Positions 48,491-58,495 of a DNA stretch of 64,000 bases are shown here, piece after piece (the stretch's first letter is position 1; every line of letters starts with the position of its first letter). The notes beneath the pieces are model-generated. The model made no database searches and was not told the DNA's origin. It saw only the letters and a program-made list of their open reading frames with translations. The DNA comes from Variovorax sp. YR216. GTDB taxonomy: Bacteria; Pseudomonadota; Gammaproteobacteria; Burkholderiales; Burkholderiaceae_C. Position numbers and translations under genes: made by a program. The stretch spans positions 1 through 64,000 of the forward strand of contig NZ_FNRO01000015.1 of NCBI RefSeq assembly GCF_900107745.1, given 5' to 3'.

Positions 48491-49690
48491 TCAGAGGATG
48501 ACCTCGCGCCCTTCGAGTTCGGCGCGCTGTGCACGGGACAGGCCCAGCAGTTCGCCGTAGACGTAATCTTCGTCCTGTCCGAGGGCCGGCGTGAGCCGGC
48601 GGATGCCGACATCGCCGGAGCGGCTGAAACGCGCCGGCGCGCCCACTGCCAGCCGCGCCGGGATGTCCGGTGCGCTCACCTCGGTCAGCGCACCCCGGCT
48701 TCGCAGGTGCGCGTCCTCGGCGATGTCCTGCATGTTCCACGACACGTGCGCGCAGACGCCGGCCTGCTGCAGGCGCGAGGCCGTCTCGTCCGCATCGCAG
48801 CGCGACAGCCAGCGGGCGACCAGCGCGTCGAGGTCCTGCCGGTGGTGCCGGCGCCCCTCGGGGGTGTCGAAGCGCGGATCGTCGGCCGCCTGGCCCAGCA
48901 CGCGCTGCAGTGCGTTCCAGTCGCCGTCGTTCCGTACCGCCAGGGTCAGCCAGCGATCGGGCTCCGCGGTGGCGTAGATGCCGTGCGGCGCCATGGATCC
49001 ATCGGCGTTGCCCGTACGGACCGGCTCGTGACCCGCGCTGGCCTGCACGAGTGCGTCGCCGATCATGGCCGAGGCGACTTCGCGCGCGGCGAGGTCGACG
49101 TGCTGCGCACGCCCGGTGCGGCGGCGCTGATGCAGGGCCGCGATCGTCGCCAGCGCCGCGTGGACGCCGGCCGAGTGGTCCATCACATGCCGCATCTCCA
49201 CCGGCGGTCCGTCGGCGTAGCCGGTCATCCAGCCCAGCCCGCCCCACGCGCCGAAGAGCGGCGCATAGCCTGCGAAGTGGGAATCGGGCCCGCTCTGCCC
49301 GCAGGACGAGAGCGAGAGCAGCACGATGTCCGGCTTCGCCTCGCGCAGCGATTCGAAGTCGAGCCCCAGCCGCTTCATCACGCCGGGCCGGAAACTCTCC
49401 GCCGCCACGTCGGACAGGGTCACGATGCGTTTGGCCAGCGCCACGGCCTCGGGCTGCTTGAGATTGAGCCGCACCGACAGCTTGTTGGCCGAGACCTGAT
49501 CGAAGGTCGCCGCCTGCATGCGCCCGTAGACCGCATGCGGCTTGCGGAAGGCATCGGGCCGCGTGCGGCTTTCGATCTTGATGCACTCGGCGCCCAGTTG
49601 CGACAGCAGGTGCGTGCAGAAAGGGCCGGCGGCGTGGATCGTGAAGTCGGCGATGCGCACACCGGCCAGTGGAGCTCGGAGCTGCTTCAT
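48491..49690 (-). CDS. CaiB/BaiF family III CoA transferase, copy with catalytic Asp
   Basis: A 399-residue CoA transferase of family III. PLAGVRIADFTIHAAGPFCT opens the Rossmann part, and LGAECIKIESRTRPD is typical. RHVMDHSAGVHAALATIAAL carries Asp161 at the position of the aspartyl-CoA nucleophile. The swivel domain near 230-330 includes RNDGDWNALQRVLG. It would move CoA from a donor to a carboxylic acid, starting or resetting the pathway. ATG 49688-49690 overlaps the TGA of the related upstream gene (ATGA), so the two products are likely made together. The acid is unknown. Confidence 0.92.
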   Translation of the reverse strand: MKQLRAPLAGVRIADFTIHAAGPFCTHLLSQLGAECIKIESRTRPDAFRKPHAVYGRMQAATFDQVSANKLSVRLNLKQPEAVALAKRIVTLSDVAAESFRPGVMKRLGLDFESLREAKPDIVLLSLSSCGQSGPDSHFAGYAPLFGAWGGLGWMTGYADGPPVEMRHVMDHSAGVHAALATIAALHQRRRTGRAQHVDLAAREVASAMIGDALVQASAGHEPVRTGNADGSMAPHGIYATAEPDRWLTLAVRNDGDWNALQRVLGQAADDPRFDTPEGRRHHRQDLDALVARWLSRCDADETASRLQQAGVCAHVSWNMQDIAEDAHLRSRGALTEVSAPDIPARLAVGAPARFSRSGDVGIRRLTPALGQDEDYVYGELLGLSRAQRAELEGREVIL

Positions 49691-50856
49691 ACCTCGATCG
49701 CCTCCTCGTTCATCTCACCCAAAGCGGGCACCGCGCCGCCCCGCTGGAGCGGCGTGCAGCGGAACTGGAACGGCGCCACCAGCACGTCGACTTCCTCGCC
49801 GTCTTCCAGCGTGGCCGGGCCGAACAGCCCGCGCGCGGCTTCGTGCTCGCCGCCAACCACCTCCGCCGGCGTGCGGTACTTCGCCGCGGGCACGCCGAGT
49901 TCCTGCGCGCGCCGGACGATGTCCTCCACCCGATGCCGGGCCATCCACTCGCGGATGTGCCGGTTGAGCTCGTCGCCGCGGCGACTGCGCTCGAGCGGGT
50001 CGTGCAGCGCCTCGTCGAGCGCCCATGCGGGCCGCCCCATGAGTTCGACGAGGCCGCTCCATTGGCGGTCCTCCAGCGTCAGCAGCTCCAGGTAGCCATT
50101 GAGCGTCTCGAACACGCCCCCGTAGCGAAAGCGCCGCGTGGTCCGGTGCTCCAGCGAGCCGTCGCCCAGGCGCTGCAGCGCGAACGCGCCCACGGACAGC
50201 GTCGCGTCCTGCACCGACACATCCACGTACTGCCCACCCTGCAGGGGCACGGCCCACCATGCGGCCAGTGCGCACATCGCGGCGGTGCTGCCGCCCTGGT
50301 AGCCCGCGAAGTGTCCGTAGATCTTCAGCGGCGGACGATCCGGAAAGAGCTCGTTCGACAGCCCGTTGGGCAGCAGGTAGCCCTCGCCGCCGGCATGCAG
50401 CAGGTTGACCTCCTCGGCGCACCAGCGCGCCTTGGGCCCGCTGGCGCCGAAGGGCAGCACGCTCACATGCACCAGCTGCGGATGCCGCTCGGCGACTGCG
50501 TGAGGATCGAGGTTCACGGCCGATCGCTCCTCCAGCGGCGTGTCGTCGATGAGGATGTCCGCCTGCGCGAGCTCCCGCTGCAGCAGCGCCTGCCCGGCGG
50601 CCGTGTGCGGGTTGCACACGAGGCTGCGCTTGCCCACCGACAGATACGCGAAGAGTGCGCTGTCGCCGCTGCCCGCAAGCAGCGGCGGGGCGTTGCGCAG
50701 GGGCGACCCCTGCGCGGGCTCCAGCATCACGACCTCCGCACCCATGGCCGCCAGCAGCCGCCCGGCGTAGGCCGCCGCCACCGAGCGCGAGCGCTCGACC
50801 ACGCGGCACCCGGCCAGGGGTTGATCGGCCTGTGGCGAATCGTCCTTCGATTGCAT
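49687..50856 (-). CDS. CaiB/BaiF family protein without the catalytic Asp, partner of the next gene
   Basis: A 389-residue CaiB/BaiF-family protein. The fold is clear (PLAGCRVVERSRSVAAAYAG, then MGAEVVMLEPAQGSPLRNAP and YVDVSVQDATLSVGAFALQR). At the catalytic loop, where family III transferases have Asp, this protein reads HFAGYQGGSTAAMCAL near residues 182-197, so the nucleophile is missing. The next gene, overlapping by four bases, encodes a copy with the Asp. Heteromeric class III transferases such as benzylsuccinate CoA transferase BbsEF use one subunit with Asp and one without, so a heterodimer is likely. ATG 50854-50856 has GGGAG about eight bases upstream. Confidence 0.88.
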   Translation of the reverse strand: MQSKDDSPQADQPLAGCRVVERSRSVAAAYAGRLLAAMGAEVVMLEPAQGSPLRNAPPLLAGSGDSALFAYLSVGKRSLVCNPHTAAGQALLQRELAQADILIDDTPLEERSAVNLDPHAVAERHPQLVHVSVLPFGASGPKARWCAEEVNLLHAGGEGYLLPNGLSNELFPDRPPLKIYGHFAGYQGGSTAAMCALAAWWAVPLQGGQYVDVSVQDATLSVGAFALQRLGDGSLEHRTTRRFRYGGVFETLNGYLELLTLEDRQWSGLVELMGRPAWALDEALHDPLERSRRGDELNRHIREWMARHRVEDIVRRAQELGVPAAKYRTPAEVVGGEHEAARGLFGPATLEDGEEVDVLVAPFQFRCTPLQRGGAVPALGEMNEEAIEV

Positions 50857-50891
50857 GCGCACTCCCCCTTGCGTACGGATGGCCGGTGGCT

Positions 50892-52109
50892 TCAGCGGAC
50901 CACGGGCAGTTCGAGGTCCACGGCCGAACCGTCGATGAAGGCCGGCAGCTTCACGTCGCGCGAAGGCAGGGCCACGGTGGCAAGCCCCGGCGTCGTGACT
51001 TCGCCGCGCTGGTTGACGGCAGCGATCTCGATGTCCACGAGGCCGATCTTGTCCTTGACGTACTTGCGCAGGACCTTGCCCTTGCAGAACGTGGTGTCGC
51101 CGACGATGTTGAAGCGGCGCATCTCGGTGCGGACGCGCTTGAGCACGCCGGCATCGCCCATCCAGTTGGTCACGAGCGAGCACATCCATGCCGAACGCTG
51201 CGGACCGTAGTCGTAGGTGCCGGGCACGCCGACTTCCTTGGCCACCGATTCGCGGTGGTGGCCGATGCCCGTGTACTCGACACCGCCGCCGGCTTCCGGG
51301 TTGCGGAAGAAGTGGCCCGGGTGCTTCACCGCCGCCTGCAGCACCACGCCGTGGGTGTGGCCGCGGCCGCAGCCGACGAGGAAGCCCATCGTGTCCATCA
51401 GCGAGAGCGGACCGCGCGCGATGGTCGGCAGCTCTTCTCCTTCGCGCACCTCTTCCCAATAGCGGACGTTGGCGCCGCGGATCCGCTTGACTTCGTCGAG
51501 CACGATCTCGTCGATGCGGTCGCGCTCTTCCTCCGAGTACTCGTGCTGCTCGATGTCCTTGTACTTGCCGGTGTCGCGCGCGGCCTTGCGTTCATGGCGC
51601 GTGCAGGTGCCGAGCGCGCGGGCCACCAGTTCGCTGCGCTGGTTGTAGTAGCAGGCCTCGACGTACTGCAGCACCAGGCGACCGGAGAACTTGCTTTCCT
51701 TTTCCTCGACGCCGACCACGCGCTCGATCGCCGAGATGCGATCGCCCGGGCGAACGTGGCGGAACAGCTCCCAGTCGTTGCCGGCATAGAAGCCGTGCAC
51801 GCCCGGCAGGCCCCAGCGGGTGCGGCCGAGCCAGCCGAAGGTCATCGGGAACATCGGGTGCGCGACCATCGAGCCGTAGCGCGTCGCGGGGCCGTAGCCA
51901 GCTTCGCGGTAGAGCGGGTTCAGGTCGCCGATGCCGTTGCACCAGTTGCGCAGGGTGTCCGCGGTCGCGTCCTGCAGATACGGGCCCTCGGGGCGCAGGT
52001 GCAGGCCGATCATCGCCTTCGCCGCGGCGATGGCCTCGTCGGTGATGAGGCCCTCGGCGGGTCGATTGCCGACGTCGGATTGAGGGGGGGTTGCAATGGC
52101 AGTGCTCAC
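50892..52109 (-). CDS. MaoC-type double hot-dog acyl dehydratase
   Basis: A 405-residue protein with two hot-dog-type halves. The first (about 45-185) has WCNGIGDLNPLYREAGYGPA, the hydratase motif with Asp and His/Asn equivalents; the second (about 230-400) has YWEEVREGEELPTIARGPLS and YTGIGHHRESVAKEVG. Such FAS1-like dehydratases hydrate or dehydrate acyl-CoA double bonds. There is no signal peptide. GTG 52107-52109 has AAGGAG at eight bases. It probably acts downstream of the CoA transferases encoded next to it. The acyl chain is unknown. Confidence 0.87.
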   Translation of the reverse strand: MSTAIATPPQSDVGNRPAEGLITDEAIAAAKAMIGLHLRPEGPYLQDATADTLRNWCNGIGDLNPLYREAGYGPATRYGSMVAHPMFPMTFGWLGRTRWGLPGVHGFYAGNDWELFRHVRPGDRISAIERVVGVEEKESKFSGRLVLQYVEACYYNQRSELVARALGTCTRHERKAARDTGKYKDIEQHEYSEEERDRIDEIVLDEVKRIRGANVRYWEEVREGEELPTIARGPLSLMDTMGFLVGCGRGHTHGVVLQAAVKHPGHFFRNPEAGGGVEYTGIGHHRESVAKEVGVPGTYDYGPQRSAWMCSLVTNWMGDAGVLKRVRTEMRRFNIVGDTTFCKGKVLRKYVKDKIGLVDIEIAAVNQRGEVTTPGLATVALPSRDVKLPAFIDGSAVDLELPVVR

Positions 52110-52206
52110 GTTGATGCTCCTTGGGGCAGGTTGAAGTCAGATGCGAAATGCATTCGGTTGGGGGAAGCGGTGTCTCTGTGTCTCTGTACTTGTGCGCGCG
52201 TGGGGT

Positions 52207-53208
52207 TCACTCGCTGCGGATGCCGGCGGCCTGGATGACTGCGCCCCATTTCTTGCGCTCGGCCTTCACGAAGGCGTCGAGCTCGGGGGCGGACATGGAC
52301 TTGGGCTCGACGCCGATCTCCATCATTCGGCGGCGCGTCTCGGGCTGCTGCAGCGCGCCCTGCATGTGTTCGCTCAGCTTGCGGACGATGTCGGGCGGCG
52401 TTCCGCGGGGCGCGAACAGGGCATCCCAGGCGACCACGTCGAATCCCGGGACGCCTTGCTCCGAGACCGGCTTGACGCCCGGCAGCATCTCGCTGGCATG
52501 CAGCGAAGTGATGCCGAGCGCGCGCAGCCTGCCGCTGGCGATGTGCGTGCGCGCTGCCGTGATCGTGTCGATGACCAGCGGGATCTGACCGCCGAGCACG
52601 TCGGTCATCGACTGGCCCGACGACTTGTAATTGACCGCGAAGAGCGGCGCCTGCGCTTCCTTGACGAACTGCGCGAACACCACTTGCGCGGTCGTGCTGG
52701 GCAGGCCGACGTTGAGGGTGCTGGGTTTGGCGCGTGCGCCGGCGATGAGCTCGGCGATGCCGTTGGTGGGAAAGTCCGGCGACGAGGTGCAGAACACCAT
52801 CGGCAGCAGGCCGATCATGCCGACGGCTTCCAGGTCGGTGGCCGGGCTGAAGCCGGGGCTCGCGAACAGGAACTCGTTGGCCGCGTTCGTGGCGTTGGTG
52901 CCGAGCAGGAAGGTGTACCCGTCCGGCGCCGCCTTGGCCGCGGCCGCCGCGCCGATGTTGCCGCCGGCCCCTGCGCGGTTGTCGATCACGAAGCTCTGGC
53001 CGAGCGTCTTCTGGAGCTCCTGCGTGAGCAGGCGCGTGAGCACGTCCGCGCCCTGCCCGGCGGCATAGGGCACGATGATGCGCACCGGCCGCTCGGGCCA
53101 GCCCGACTGCGCCATCGAGAATTGCGGCAAGACGGCCAGCGCCGCGGCCAAGCTGATGCGCAGCACGCTGCGGCGGATCGGTTGCAGGAGGGCCTTCATG
53201 GCATTCAT
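52207..53208 (-). CDS. Bug/TctC-family periplasmic solute-binding protein within the catabolic island
   Basis: A 333-residue Bug receptor. The signal (SVLRISLAAALAVLPQFSMA, cut at about AQSG) is followed by RIIVPYAAGQGADVLTRLLT, VIDNRAGAGGNIGAAAAAKA, LNVGLPSTTAQVVFAQFVKE and KPVSEQGVPGFDVVAWDALF. Compared with the other Bug proteins here, the residues around LNVGLPSTT differ from the NYGSAGNGS form, so its ligand may differ. ATG 53206-53208 has GGAG about six bases upstream. It is encoded among enzyme genes, so it probably supplies a carboxylate to the pathway. Confidence 0.93.
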   Translation of the reverse strand: MNAMKALLQPIRRSVLRISLAAALAVLPQFSMAQSGWPERPVRIIVPYAAGQGADVLTRLLTQELQKTLGQSFVIDNRAGAGGNIGAAAAAKAAPDGYTFLLGTNATNAANEFLFASPGFSPATDLEAVGMIGLLPMVFCTSSPDFPTNGIAELIAGARAKPSTLNVGLPSTTAQVVFAQFVKEAQAPLFAVNYKSSGQSMTDVLGGQIPLVIDTITAARTHIASGRLRALGITSLHASEMLPGVKPVSEQGVPGFDVVAWDALFAPRGTPPDIVRKLSEHMQGALQQPETRRRMMEIGVEPKSMSAPELDAFVKAERKKWGAVIQAAGIRSE

Positions 53209-53225
53209 GCGGTTCTCCATCGCGG

Positions 53226-54152
53226 TCAGGCCGCCAGCGCCAGGCCGGGCCGGGGCCACGGGGCCGCAAGCAGCTGCCCATAGCCCGACAGGGTGATGAA
53301 GGCGGTGCGCCGATCAGGCCCGCCGAAGCAGATGTTGGTGCAGTAGCCTTCCGGCGCCTCGTGGAACTCGAGCAGCTCGCCCCCCGGCGAGAACACGCTG
53401 ATGCCGCCGTGCACCAGCGTGGCCACGCAGATGTTGCCGCTCTCCTCCACCGCCAGCGAATCGAAGCGCTGGTAGCCCGCGAGGCCATGCACGAGCGTGC
53501 CGCCATTGGGTGACGGCCAGGGCGCAAGGCCCAGTTCGCCGGGCCCCTTCACAGGGTAGGACCACAGGCGGCTCGTTTCCGTCTCGGACACGTAGAGCGT
53601 GCGTCCATCGGGCGACAGCCCCACGCCGTTCGGCGTGAGCACCGGATGCGCCGCACGGCGGATGAAGCGCCGGTCGGTGCGCGCGTAGTACACCGCGCCG
53701 CGCAGCATGCGGTCCTCGAAGGTCTTGCCGAAGTCGGTGAACCAGAAGCCGCCCTCGCCGTCGAAGACGATGTCGTTGGGCCCGTGCAGCGCAATGCCGT
53801 CGCAGTGCGTGTAGAGCATCTCCACCGCGCCCGTCTTCAGGTCCACGCGCTGGATCGCGCCGCCCTCGTAGTCCACGGCGGGGCCGGTGGGCCGCGTGAA
53901 GCCGGCATCGGTGCGCCAGCTGAAGCCCCCGTTGTTGCAGACGTAGCAGTGCCCATCGGGCCCGATCGCCGCGCCGTTGGGGCCGCCGCCGAGCGTCGCC
54001 ACGACCTGCAACTGTCCGTCGGTCTGCACGCGCATCAGGCGCGCGCCTTCGATCTCCACCACCAGCACGCTGCCGTCGGGCATGGCGATCGGTCCTTCGG
54101 GAAAGCGCAGGCCTTCGGCCATCACGCGACCCTGCAGCTTGAATTGCTTCAT
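53226..54152 (-). CDS. SMP-30/gluconolactonase/LRE-family protein
   Basis: A 308-residue six-bladed beta-propeller of the SMP-30 family, usually calcium-dependent lactonases. FPEGPIAMPDGSVLVVEIEG carries the first metal-ligand Glu. GGPNGAAIGPDGHCYVCNNG, HGPNDIVFDGEGGFWFTDFG and LTPNGVGLSPDGRTLYVSET give the conserved Asn and Asp ligands. There is no signal peptide, so it is cytoplasmic. ATG 54150-54152 has GGAG ten bases upstream. A lactone intermediate of the pathway is a possible substrate. It sits between livF and the Bug gene. Confidence 0.92.
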   Translation of the reverse strand: MKQFKLQGRVMAEGLRFPEGPIAMPDGSVLVVEIEGARLMRVQTDGQLQVVATLGGGPNGAAIGPDGHCYVCNNGGFSWRTDAGFTRPTGPAVDYEGGAIQRVDLKTGAVEMLYTHCDGIALHGPNDIVFDGEGGFWFTDFGKTFEDRMLRGAVYYARTDRRFIRRAAHPVLTPNGVGLSPDGRTLYVSETETSRLWSYPVKGPGELGLAPWPSPNGGTLVHGLAGYQRFDSLAVEESGNICVATLVHGGISVFSPGGELLEFHEAPEGYCTNICFGGPDRRTAFITLSGYGQLLAAPWPRPGLALAA

Positions 54153-54168
54153 GGCTTGTTGTCTCCGC

Positions 54169-54910
<742 letters not shown>

Positions 54911-54918
<8 letters not shown>

Positions 54919-55705
54919 CCTCGTCCCCCAGGTAGACCCGCACCACGTCGGCATTGCCGCGGATCTGCGCCGGCGTGCCCGAGGCCAGCAAGGTGCCGAC
55001 GTTGAGCACGTGGATGCTGTCGCACACCTCCATGATCAGGTCCATGTCGTGCTCGACCACGACCAGCACCAGTCCCGGCGAGCGCAGTTTCTTGAGCGCG
55101 TCGGACAGGTCGCGCGTCTCCACCGAATTCAGGCCCGCCGCCGGTTCGTCCAGCAGCAGCACGCGAGGCTGGCCGGCGATGGCGCGCGCGATCTCCGCGA
55201 GTCGCAGCACGCCCGGCGGCAGTTGCGACGGCGACTCGTCCGCCACATGCGCGATGCCCAGGCGCGACAGCGCGGCCAACGCGAGTTCGCGGTTGCTCGC
55301 GCGCTCGGCGCGGCCCTGCGGCAGCGGCAGGAAGGCGTCGAGCCAGCCTGCGCGACTCTGGCGATGCAGCCCGATCGCGACGTTCTCCGCCACCGACAGC
55401 TCGGGGCACAGGGCCACGTGCTGGAAGCTGCGCGAGAAGCCGAGCGCCGCGCGGCCCGTGGGCGGCACGCCTTCCAGCTTCACATCGCCCAGGCGGATGC
55501 TGCCGACCTGCGGCGAGTACAGGCCCGTGAGGCAGTTGAAGAAGCTCGTCTTGCCGGCTCCGTTGGGGCCGATCAGCCCCGTGATCTCGCCCGGCCTGAG
55601 TTGCAGGCTGATCTTCTGCAGCACCTGAATGCCGCCGAACGAAAGCGACAGCCCCTGCACCGCGAGCGGCGCCGCCGGCTGCATCACAGTGGCGGTCGCT
55701 GTCAT
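54911..55705 (-). CDS. livG: LivG-type branched-chain ABC transporter ATP-binding protein
   Basis: A 264-residue ATPase. Walker A is GPNGAGKTSFFNCLTG, which is the LivG-type sequence near residue 46. The signature region reads QLPPGVLRLAEIARAIAG near 160, where the usual LSGGQ-like motif is altered to LPPGV, an unusual change. Walker B is RVLLLDEPAAGLNSVE, and the switch His is present in VVVEHDMDLIMEV. ATG 55703-55705 overlaps the livM stop (ATGA). The altered signature may be compensated by LivF in the heterodimer, which is an inference. Confidence 0.93.
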
Positions 55706-56688
55706 GCGTGCCCCCCTTCGAGACGCTTGCGCAGCGATGCGGGCAGCGCATTCACGCCCAGCACCACCGCGAGCAGCGCACCGCCATAGAGGATCGGCAC
55801 CCAGTCGCCCGCGCCTGCCAGCAGCAGCGGCATGAGCGTCAGGAACAGGGCCCCGATGAAGCTGCCGATGAAGCTCAGCGAATACAGGCTCACCACCGAA
55901 CCCACGAGCAGGAAGATCGAGGTCCAGAGCGTGAAGCTGTTGGGCGACACCGTGGACGAGCTGAAGGACAGCAGCGCGCCGCCGATGGCCGCGATCGCCG
56001 CGCTGAGCGCCATGCACGACAGGCGTGCCCAGCTCCGCCGTACGCCGAAGGATTCGGCCGCCGGCGCCGACGTGCGGATGAGCAGCAGCGCCATCGCCTG
56101 GCGCGAGCGCCGGAACTGCCTCAACACCAGCACCACGATCACGAGCCCGGCCAGCGGCAGGTAGTAGCGCTGCAGTTCGCGCGACATCCCGGGCAAGGCA
56201 TCGCGCTTGACGTACAGGCCTTCGTAGCCACCGGTGACTTTCGAGAAGTACAGAAGCACCTCGGGCAGCGCGAGCGCCAGCGCCATGGTCGCCACCGCCA
56301 GGTAGATGCCCGAGAGGTTGCGCGACGGATAGGCAAACACCAGCCCGAGCAACGCGCCCGCAACCGCAGCGAACGGCAGGCTCGCCAGCAGCGACAGGCC
56401 CAGGTACTTTTCGCCCATGGCCACCACGTAGGCGCCCACAGCGACGAAGACGCCATGCCCGATCGACACCTCGCCGCCGTAGCGGACCATGAAGCTCACC
56501 GCGAGCAATGCGATCGCATTGGCGAAGCACAGGCCGAGCGTGAACGTCCAGTACCCGCCCGCCACCCATGGCAGGAGCACCAGCACCGCGCCGAGCACGA
56601 CGGCGGCCCATGGAAGCTGCCGCGTGGCCCCGGGCCGTGCCTCGGCCGCAGGCGCGCGCGTGGCGGTGATCATGGCCGCCTCAGACAC
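55702..56688 (-). CDS. livM: LivM-type branched-chain ABC transporter permease
   Basis: A 328-residue permease with about ten helices. NAIALLAVSFMVRYGGEVSI and GHGVFVAVGAYVVA form the conserved LivM segment, and YPSRNLSGIYLAVATMALAL and GVRRSWARLSCMALSAAIAA the cytoplasmic coupling loop. GTG 56686-56688 is preferred because GGAGG lies five bases upstream; ATG 56671-56673 is five codons later. Its start overlaps the end of livH by eight bases. It would form a channel with LivH, but livH is frameshifted in this sequence. Confidence 0.92.
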   Translation of the reverse strand: MSEAAMITATRAPAAEARPGATRQLPWAAVVLGAVLVLLPWVAGGYWTFTLGLCFANAIALLAVSFMVRYGGEVSIGHGVFVAVGAYVVAMGEKYLGLSLLASLPFAAVAGALLGLVFAYPSRNLSGIYLAVATMALALALPEVLLYFSKVTGGYEGLYVKRDALPGMSRELQRYYLPLAGLVIVVLVLRQFRRSRQAMALLLIRTSAPAAESFGVRRSWARLSCMALSAAIAAIGGALLSFSSSTVSPNSFTLWTSIFLLVGSVVSLYSLSFIGSFIGALFLTLMPLLLAGAGDWVPILYGGALLAVVLGVNALPASLRKRLEGGHA

Positions 56689-57558
56689 GGGCACCTCCGC
56701 GAACCGCCAGCACACCCCTGGGGAAGAGATTGAGCACCAGCAGGATGGTCACCAGCATGTAGGTGTTGTTGAACTCCGCCGCGACGTAGAAGGACAGCAG
56801 GTTCATCAGCACCCGATGAAGATCCCGCCCACCACTGCGCCGGGCAGGCTGGCGAAGCCGCCGACGACCGCCGCGGCAAAGGCCTGGAGCATGAAGGACG
56901 CCACGCTGGTGGACGACAGGAAGGTGGTCGGCACGATCAGCAGCGAAGCGACCAGTCCCAGCAGGCCTGCGACGACCCACGAAAAGAGATGGATCCGCCG
57001 CAGGCTCAGCCCGCACACGCGACTGGCGAACGGATGCGCCGACACCGCGCGGAACGCGATGCCGATGCGCGTGCGCTCGATCAGCAGGTAGAGCGCGCCG
57101 ATCACGAGCAGCGTGACGCCGAGCACCGCGAGGTCGTAGGACGAGATGCGGATCGGGCCCAGGTCGACGCGCCACGCGGGCAGCGGCAGCTCGAGCGACA
57201 CCACGTTGGAGCCGAACACCAGTTGCGTGATGCCCTGCGTGACGAGGCCCACGCCCAGCGTCGCGATGGTGCTGGTCAGGTCCGACTTGAACACCAGCGG
57301 CGCGATGAGCAGGTAGGCCACCGCCATCGCCGCGACCATGATCGCCAGCGACAGCATGACGGCCGCGCCCCACGTCATGTTGCCGAGGATGCCGCCGGTG
57401 AAGCCGAACACCAGGAAGGCCGCGAGGCCCGCCAGATTGCCGTGCGCGAAGTTCACGACCATCGAGCTCTTGTAGATCAGCACGATGCCGATCGCGCCCA
57501 TGGCATAGAGGCATCCGCTCACGATGCCGGCCCACACGAGACCCAGGAAGTCGGCCAT
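56681..57558 (-). pseudogene. livH: LivH-type branched-chain ABC transporter permease, broken by a one-base frameshift
   Basis: The N-terminal 250 residues are a normal LivH (FLGLVWAGIVSGCLYAMGAI, NFAHGNLAGLAAFLVFGFTG, VPTTFLSSTSVASFMLQAFA), but the frame hits TGA at 56806-56808 after GGIFIGC. The expected continuation is in another frame: VLMNLLSFYVAAEFNNTYML to GGARV, ending at TGA 56681. One missing base in the GGG run at 56812-56814 explains it; restoring it gives 292 residues, the family length. The missing part contains the last helix, so the product would be truncated. It could be a true mutation or a sequencing error. The rest of the transporter is intact. Confidence 0.88.
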
Positions 57559-57564
57559 GGCGTG

Positions 57565-58479
57565 TCAGGCCTTTCTTTCGGAGAGGCGCTGGTTGCGGTC
57601 GACCATCTCGATGACCGCAGGGAAGTAGCGGCCGCTGAAGCCGTGGGCCGCCGTGGCCGCGTAGTAGCGCTGCGCCAGTTCGGTGACATGCGCGTCGACG
57701 CCGGTCTGCCCGGCCAGTTCGAGCACGTATGAGATGTCCTTGAGCACGTACTCCGGCGAGAAGGACTTGTCCGGGAAGCTGCGCGGCAGCATCGCCTTGC
57801 GGCCATGGTTGCGCAGCACGAAGCTGTCGCCCGAACCCTTCGAGACGGCATCGAGCAGCGTCTCGGGCTTCACGCCCGCACGCTCGCCCAGCACCATCAT
57901 CTCGGCCAGCGCGACAGTGTTCTCGAACACCAGCGCGTTGTTGATCAGCTTGACGACCTGTCCGCAGCCGACATCGCCACACAGCGTGACGTCGGAGCCG
58001 ATGTAGCGCAGCAAGGGCTCGATGCGCGCGAAGAGCGCGGGCTGTGCGCCGGCCATGATGCTGAGCTCGCCGCGTTGCGCCGCCTCGCGTGTGCGAGCCA
58101 CCGGCGCGTCCGCAAACTGCACGTCGCGCTGTGCAAGGCGCTCTGCAACCCCGCGGGCCGATGCCACCGTGGTCGTGCTCAGGTCGACGATCACTTGCGG
58201 ACGGCGTGCGCCCGCCGTGAGACCTTGCTCCCCGAGGCACACCGCTTCGACCGCGGGGCCTCCGGGCAGCGACAGGAAGACGACCTCTGCCTGCGCGGCC
58301 AGCTCGCCGAGCGTCTGGACGCGGCGCGCCTTGGTGCCTTGCACCGCCTCGAACGCCGCCCCGTTCGTGTCGAAGGCCAGCACCTCGCCCGCATGCTTGA
58401 GCGCCATGTTGCGGCACATGGGTCCGCCCATCACGCCCAGGCCCACGAAGCCGATCACCGGACTGGATTGCTCTGTCAT
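57565..58479 (-). CDS. 3-hydroxyisobutyrate dehydrogenase-family NAD(P)-dependent oxidoreductase
   Basis: A 304-residue beta-hydroxyacid dehydrogenase. The Rossmann motif is IGFVGLGVMGGPMCRNMALK at residues 9-28 (GxGxxG). The family signature region follows with LSLPGGPAVEAV and FADAPVARTREAAQRGELSI; the usual DAPVSGG is altered to DAPVART, which may change substrate range. The catalytic Lys is in CGQVVKLINNALVFENTVAL near 175. It would oxidise a 3-hydroxy acid, such as one released from a CoA ester, to an aldehyde or keto acid. ATG 58477-58479 has AGGGA about seven bases upstream. It lies six bases before livH. Confidence 0.9.
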   Translation of the reverse strand: MTEQSSPVIGFVGLGVMGGPMCRNMALKHAGEVLAFDTNGAAFEAVQGTKARRVQTLGELAAQAEVVFLSLPGGPAVEAVCLGEQGLTAGARRPQVIVDLSTTTVASARGVAERLAQRDVQFADAPVARTREAAQRGELSIMAGAQPALFARIEPLLRYIGSDVTLCGDVGCGQVVKLINNALVFENTVALAEMMVLGERAGVKPETLLDAVSKGSGDSFVLRNHGRKAMLPRSFPDKSFSPEYVLKDISYVLELAGQTGVDAHVTELAQRYYAATAAHGFSGRYFPAVIEMVDRNQRLSERKA

Positions 58480-58495
58480 GGCTTGTTCCCTGGGT

